From assembly GCA_034432595.1 (NCBI GenBank), contig DAOUBT010000063.1, forward strand, positions 1-55,074: 55,074 nt of DNA, written 5' to 3'. Shown in pieces: positions 51,518 through 55,074 of this stretch (position 1 is its first letter; each line of letters begins with the position of its first letter). The notes beneath the pieces were generated by a model. That model saw only the letters and a list, made by a program, of their open reading frames with translations. It did no database searches and had not been told where the DNA came from. The DNA comes from DAOTZR01 sp034432595. Its GTDB lineage: Bacteria > Chloroflexota > Anaerolineae > B4-G1 > SLSP01. The translations under genes and the position numbers were made by a program.

Positions 51518-53767
51518 CTATCCGGCATCCGCCTTATAAAGAGGAATCGAAAAGGTGAAGGTACTCCCCTTTCCCTCCTCACTTTCGACCCAAATTTGCC
51601 CCCCATGCAGGGCGATAAATTCTTTGCTCAAAGCCAATCCAAGACCGGCGCCGGTATTGCGTTTTCCCGCCAGGCTGCCGCTCTTGGTGAAACTCTCAAA
51701 AATCCGCTCGCGATCTTCCGGCGGAATGCCTATACCCGTATCACTCACGCTTACATAAGCCTGCTCCGCATCGGCCCAGGCGCGCAAGGTGATGCGTCCC
51801 CGCTCGGTGTACTTGGCGGCATTCGTGAGCAATCGTACCAGGGTCTGACGGATACGCGCCACATCCGCCATGACGGGGGGGATCTCCCCGGTGACCTCCG
51901 TGCTCAGCTCAATCTCCTTACCGCGCACCAGCGCGCTCGCGGTCGGCAACACCGAGGCGATCAATTCCCCCAGGTTCACCGGTTCCAGTTCCAGCTCCAT
52001 CAAGCCGGCCTGAAGCTGGGAAATGTCCAGCAGATCGTTAATCAACGCCATGAGGCGCTGTCCGTTATCGTAGATGCGCTGTAAGTCCTCATACTGTTGC
52101 GGCGTCAGCTCCCCATCCAGGCCTTTCAACATCAAACGCGAAAACCCTAACACCTGATTGAGCGGTTCGCGCAGTTCGTGCGACATGTTCGCCAGGAAAC
52201 GGAGCTTAAAGGCCTCGGCCTCTTCTAACTGTCGCTTAGCCAGACGCTCGCGGTCGTAAGCCCGCGCGTTTTCCAGGGCTACAGCCAATTGATTGGCCAG
52301 CAAATCCAGCACCTGAAGCTCGTCCTTTTGCAGGCCTTCGCGCTCAGCGCTAGAGATGGCCAGGACGCCCAGAGTCTGCTCGCTCATGCGCATGGGCACA
52401 GCCACCCGCGTGAAGGTGCGGCGATACCACTCCACCGCCTCGTCTGTTGAGCGGCTCTCGATTTGCAAGGTGCTTTTGCGCAATGCGCGTTCGACCAGAG
52501 ACCCATCGCCCGGACGCACCACCGTCGGCCACTCAGCATCCGACGGCGTGCACGCGCGCGCTCGAATCTCACCGCCGCCCGGCTCCGGCAGGTAAACCGC
52601 CACAGCCGTATAGGCAAAATTGGAGCGGATCAGTTCAGCCACGCGCGTGAGCAAGACTTCCGGTTCACGAATCGAGGTCATGGCCTGACTGACCTCTTGC
52701 GTCGCCTGTAGTTGGATGGCGCGGCGCTGAATCTGATAGTTGGCTTGCTGCAACATGCGCGTACGCTCGACAACTTTAGCCTCTAAGTCGTCGTAGAGCG
52801 ACTTCAAGTCGGCAGCCATCTCGTTGAAGACGTACGTCAAAATGCCGATTTCATCCCGCGAGGTGACGGCAACGTGCTGTTCGAGATTGCCCTCCGCCAT
52901 ATCCAGAGCCGCCTCGGTCAGGCGAATCACAGGGCGGGTAATCTGACGGATGACCACCGCCGCAATGCCCGTGGTGGCCAGGGTGACGAGCAGCACAAAC
53001 GCGATAAGGGTAGCCGCCATGCGTTCCTGCGCCGCGAGCAGCGCCGCCTGTTCCTGCTCCACCAGCAACCCCACATCCAGGGCGGGGATGGCCTGATAAG
53101 CCCCCACAACGGTTTGGCCGTGGACATTGCGGTAGGTCATCCCCGGTAAAAGTGGATCAGGGCGCACGCTTGCCACCATTTCCGGCCATAAACGCCCATC
53201 CTGCTCCAGGTAGGCCCGATAGAGCGCGCCTCCTGTTCCCTCCTGTACCAGGATGAATGTCAGTGCCTGCGCGTCCATACACATGGCCAGGGTATGGGTG
53301 GGTCGGCGCAGCCAGAGGATGGGGTCCGCAGCGCTCAAATCCAGAATTGGGCCGTTCAACACATGCGTGGGAGATGGAGCACACACACCCAACACCCAGG
53401 TGGGACGATTCGCGCCCGGCGCGTAGAACACCAGGCCGCGTGCATCCCGCACATGCGTCTGCGCCATCACCCACCACGCCGACGCAGCCGAGCGGCTCGC
53501 CCCCAGAGCTTCCCAATCCACCGTTTCCAGCCAAGCCTGTCGTTCAGTTATCCAATGGTCAAGGTGCTGTATCTTGTTAAGGCTCATGACCTCCAGTTTG
53601 CTGGCCATTTCGGCCTGCAAACTTTGCCGGCTTTGCCCAACTGCATACCAACCGATAAGGCTAAGAGGAACCAGAGTGAGAGAAAGAAACGCGGTTAACA
53701 GCGTGCGTCCCAGCCCGCCCCGCATTCCCGTCGTCGGTACAGCACGCGAGACGGCGTCCCGTCCCAT
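51518..53767 (-). CDS. Membrane histidine kinase: Cache-like sensor, HAMP, GAF, HisKA, HATPase
   Basis: This 749-aa protein has two membrane helices (about 19-42 and 255-277) that enclose a Cache-like external domain, then HAMP (278-332), a coiled coil (EAKVVERTRMLQQ), GAF (365-510), HisKA with phospho-acceptor His530 (FLANMSHELREPLN) and HATPase (635-745: LLTNAAKYTERG, DTGIGIPPEDRERIFE, GAGLGLALSKEF). It has no receiver of its own. The two single-domain receivers sit just upstream in the same operon, 2 bp and about 420 bp away, and are the obvious phosphorylation targets. The N-terminal part is organised like the output-less receptors that follow, so shared dimers are possible. Confidence 0.93.
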   Translation of the reverse strand: MGRDAVSRAVPTTGMRGGLGRTLLTAFLSLTLVPLSLIGWYAVGQSRQSLQAEMASKLEVMSLNKIQHLDHWITERQAWLETVDWEALGASRSAASAWWVMAQTHVRDARGLVFYAPGANRPTWVLGVCAPSPTHVLNGPILDLSAADPILWLRRPTHTLAMCMDAQALTFILVQEGTGGALYRAYLEQDGRLWPEMVASVRPDPLLPGMTYRNVHGQTVVGAYQAIPALDVGLLVEQEQAALLAAQERMAATLIAFVLLVTLATTGIAAVVIRQITRPVIRLTEAALDMAEGNLEQHVAVTSRDEIGILTYVFNEMAADLKSLYDDLEAKVVERTRMLQQANYQIQRRAIQLQATQEVSQAMTSIREPEVLLTRVAELIRSNFAYTAVAVYLPEPGGGEIRARACTPSDAEWPTVVRPGDGSLVERALRKSTLQIESRSTDEAVEWYRRTFTRVAVPMRMSEQTLGVLAISSAEREGLQKDELQVLDLLANQLAVALENARAYDRERLAKRQLEEAEAFKLRFLANMSHELREPLNQVLGFSRLMLKGLDGELTPQQYEDLQRIYDNGQRLMALINDLLDISQLQAGLMELELEPVNLGELIASVLPTASALVRGKEIELSTEVTGEIPPVMADVARIRQTLVRLLTNAAKYTERGRITLRAWADAEQAYVSVSDTGIGIPPEDRERIFESFTKSGSLAGKRNTGAGLGLALSKEFIALHGGQIWVESEEGKGSTFTFSIPLYKADAG

Positions 53768-53769
53768 AG

Positions 53770-54186
53770 TTATTCAGGCTCCCAGACCTCTTCACCCTGC
53801 AAAAGACGCCGGATTTGATCGGGAAAGCGATTGGGGTCCAAAGGCTTGCCGATAAAACCGGAGAACCCGGCCTTTTTGGCGCGCTCAATATTTTCTTTAG
53901 AGACGTAAGCGGTAACCGCAACAACAGGGACATCTTTGAACTTCGGATGGGCACGCAGATTAGCCAGCGCCTGATAACCATCGGCATCGGGGAGGAAGAG
54001 GTCCATCAAAATCAAATCAATCTCCCCGATGGCCTCGGCAAACTCGACCACCTGCCAGCCAGAGGGTTTCCATTCGCAACGCTTCACGCCCAGGTAGGCC
54101 AGCAGGCGCGTGATGAGGAGGAAATTGTTGGGATTATCCTCCACGACCAGGATCGTGGCCTGTGCCGGCGTCTTTGCCTTGCCCAT
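53770..54186 (-). CDS. Single-domain response regulator (receiver only)
   Basis: This 138-aa protein is one CheY/DivK-like receiver domain. The acidic pocket is in VVEDNPNN, the phospho-acceptor is Asp62 (LILMDLFLPDADG), the conserved Thr is in AVTAYVSKE and the Lys is Lys114 (FIGKPLD). No effector domain follows. The ribosome site is weak, which together with the 6-bp distance from the upstream receiver gene suggests coupled translation. It lies 2 bp before the kinase gene. Such proteins act by protein-protein contact or as phosphate carriers to another protein. Confidence 0.92.
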   Translation of the reverse strand: MGKAKTPAQATILVVEDNPNNFLLITRLLAYLGVKRCEWKPSGWQVVEFAEAIGEIDLILMDLFLPDADGYQALANLRAHPKFKDVPVVAVTAYVSKENIERAKKAGFSGFIGKPLDPNRFPDQIRRLLQGEEVWEPE

Positions 54187-54192
54187 AGGACA

Positions 54193-54564
54193 TCAGCGCT
54201 TGATTTTGAGGAACTTCTCGACCTGACGCGGCAAGGCATCCACATCTATGGGCTTGGAAATATAGCCATCACATCCAGCCTGCAGCGTTTTCTCGCGGTC
54301 GCCTTCCATCGCGTTGGCGGTCATCGCAATGATGGGGATATGGGCCAGACGCGGATTTTGCCGGATTAAGCCCGTAAGTTGATACCCGTCCATGTCTGGG
54401 AGGTTAATATCCATCAAAATCAGGTCGGGCATTTCCGCCTCGGCCAGGCGAATTCCCGTCGGACCATCTTCGGCCTCAATGACCTCGTGATCCTCCACCA
54501 TCAGGATGCGACGCACCAGCAAGCGATTACCGGGATTATCTTCAATGTACAGAATTTTAGCCAT
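54193..54564 (-). CDS. Single-domain response regulator (receiver only), first gene of the operon
   Basis: The protein has 123 aa from the ATG at 54564, which follows GAGGTG; a GTG two codons upstream is less likely. It is a complete receiver domain: acidic residues in YIEDNPGN, phospho-acceptor Asp52 (LILMDINLPDMDG), Thr82 in MTANAMEGD and Lys104 in YISKPID. The sequence is close to the DivK type of free receivers. It differs enough from the second receiver that the two probably have different partners. Its promoter is at 54635-54664. Confidence 0.93.
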   Translation of the reverse strand: MAKILYIEDNPGNRLLVRRILMVEDHEVIEAEDGPTGIRLAEAEMPDLILMDINLPDMDGYQLTGLIRQNPRLAHIPIIAMTANAMEGDREKTLQAGCDGYISKPIDVDALPRQVEKFLKIKR

Positions 54565-54634
54565 AACCACCTCACCTCATCGGGTCAGCGTCCACGACGC
54601 TGGTTAAAACCTCAGGTTTAGACATTCCAACCCC

Positions 54635-54664
54635 ATTATAGCATACAAGCCCCGCAAGAACGAA
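54635..54664 (-). promoter_or_regulatory. Probable extended -10 promoter of the 44-kb sensor operon
   Basis: Reading the minus strand, TGCTATAAT (54643 down to 54635) is a perfect extended -10 element. An 18-bp spacer separates it from a weak -35, TTCGTT (54664-54659), which is acceptable for an extended -10 promoter. Transcription would start near 54628, about 64 nt before the first ATG at 54564. Confidence 0.55.
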
Positions 54665-54923
54665 CAGAAAGCATGTCATGCTGATAACAAAAACATTACA
54701 AAAACTCTATCTGGATGCAACGCTAAAACGCAAACCGGAATAGCAGCCCGGCTGTTAACCACGAGTGCCCCAAAAGCTGCCCGGTCGGTTACCGTCGCCC
54801 TCATAGCCCCATGTCATGCCTCTTATGCTTTAAAGTATACCCTCCCCTGATAATGATGCAAGCGAAGATGGCGAAAAGCAGCGTTTTCCGTTTCCCGCGC
54901 GCGTTCCCACTTCCCACTTTCAT

Positions 54924-54952
54924 TTGGTTTCGTTCTCAAAATGTGCTATGAT
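54924..54952 (+). promoter_or_regulatory. Probable promoter of the gene leaving the window
   Basis: TTGGTT (54924-54929), a 17-bp spacer and TATGAT (54947-54952) with TG at 54944-54945 form an extended -10 promoter (TGCTATGAT), very similar to the opposed sensor-operon promoter. Confidence 0.5.
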
Positions 54953-55018
54953 TAAGATATACCCCCATTCAATATCAACGGTCCAACAGCAAAGATAGCA
55001 TGGCAAGAGGAGGCCGCG

Positions 55019-55074
55019 ATGAAGACTCTGTGGAAGTTGCTCCTGATCATCGCCTTGAGTTTGAGCAGCCTGCC
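55019..55074 (+). CDS. Start of an exported or lipoprotein-type protein (truncated by window end)
   Basis: Only 18 codons are visible: MKTLWKLLLIIALSLSSL, a basic start followed by a hydrophobic stretch, typical of a signal peptide. The ATG follows AGAGGAGG (55006-55013) with good spacing, and a promoter lies about 70 bp upstream. The family cannot be judged. It is divergently transcribed from the sensor operon. Confidence 0.6.
   Translation, partial: MKTLWKLLLIIALSLSSL

Larger units (their letters stand above)
54571..55018. other. Divergent promoter region with possible operator repeats
   Basis: This 448-bp region lies between the minus-strand sensor operon and a plus-strand gene leaving the window. 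It is A/T-rich compared with the rest and holds the two promoters listed separately. A 10-bp sequence, CATGTCATGC, occurs at 54672-54681 and again at 54810-54819. The first copy is part of a small inverted repeat, GCATG-T-CATGC (54671-54681). CTGATAA also occurs twice (54681-54687 and 54848-54854). These could be binding sites for a regulator shared by both promoters. No gene was found here. Confidence 0.4.

Overview
The window looks like a high-GC bacterial chromosome segment from a Chloroflexota lineage (Anaerolineae/Ardenticatenia-like). This is an inference from three things: very GAF-rich signalling proteins, a fused alpha/beta 2-oxoacid dehydrogenase E1, and a T-box leader in front of pheST. 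No rRNA, tRNA, CRISPR array, transposase or phage gene was seen. Two opposed gene blocks converge at about 10.4-10.7 kb.

Left block (1-10413, plus strand). It starts with short hairpin repeats and a good sigma-70-type promoter. These are followed by a 2-oxoacid dehydrogenase complex: fused E1 (229-2637), a 340-bp structured spacer, E2 (2978-4258) and E3 (4275-5687). A second promoter drives a T-box riboswitch with a probable UUC (Phe) specifier and a 12-bp terminator hairpin, then pheS, pheT and an FkbM-type methyltransferase. A 26-27 bp tandem repeat (10470-10631) separates this block from the next.

Right block (10661-54564, minus strand). This is a continuous run of 21 genes, about 44 kb, with stop/start overlaps of 4 bp or short gaps at nearly every junction. 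An extended -10 promoter at 54635-54643 probably drives it. In transcription order it begins with two stand-alone receiver proteins and a HAMP-GAF histidine kinase. Fourteen large GAF-domain receptors follow, none with a visible output domain, together with two substrate-binding lipoproteins and one short-chain dehydrogenase. It ends with a soluble hybrid kinase carrying two receivers. The receptors differ in their N-terminal inputs: 6-TM membrane modules, Cache or four-helix extracytoplasmic domains, an ABC-type substrate-binding domain, a LacI-type sugar-binding fold without a DNA-binding head, or purely cytoplasmic GAF repeats. Most share one C-terminal cassette: a full GAF, a 'W...YxY' linker, a shortened GAF, and a terminal helical segment that resembles the first helices of another GAF, after which the protein stops. 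One receptor carries a whole LivJ/AmiC-like periplasmic-binding-protein domain after this cassette, apparently in the cytoplasm.

How the genes may work together (inference): many receptors of different ligand specificity, helped by free binding lipoproteins, could feed two kinases through coiled coils, GAF dimers and the shared tail. The kinases would phosphorylate the two single-domain receivers and the receivers fused to the hybrid kinase. No CheA/CheW, methyl-accepting, GGDEF, EAL or DNA-binding output is present, so the target is not in the window. Beyond the block lies a divergent promoter region (54571-55018) and the first 18 codons of an exported protein.
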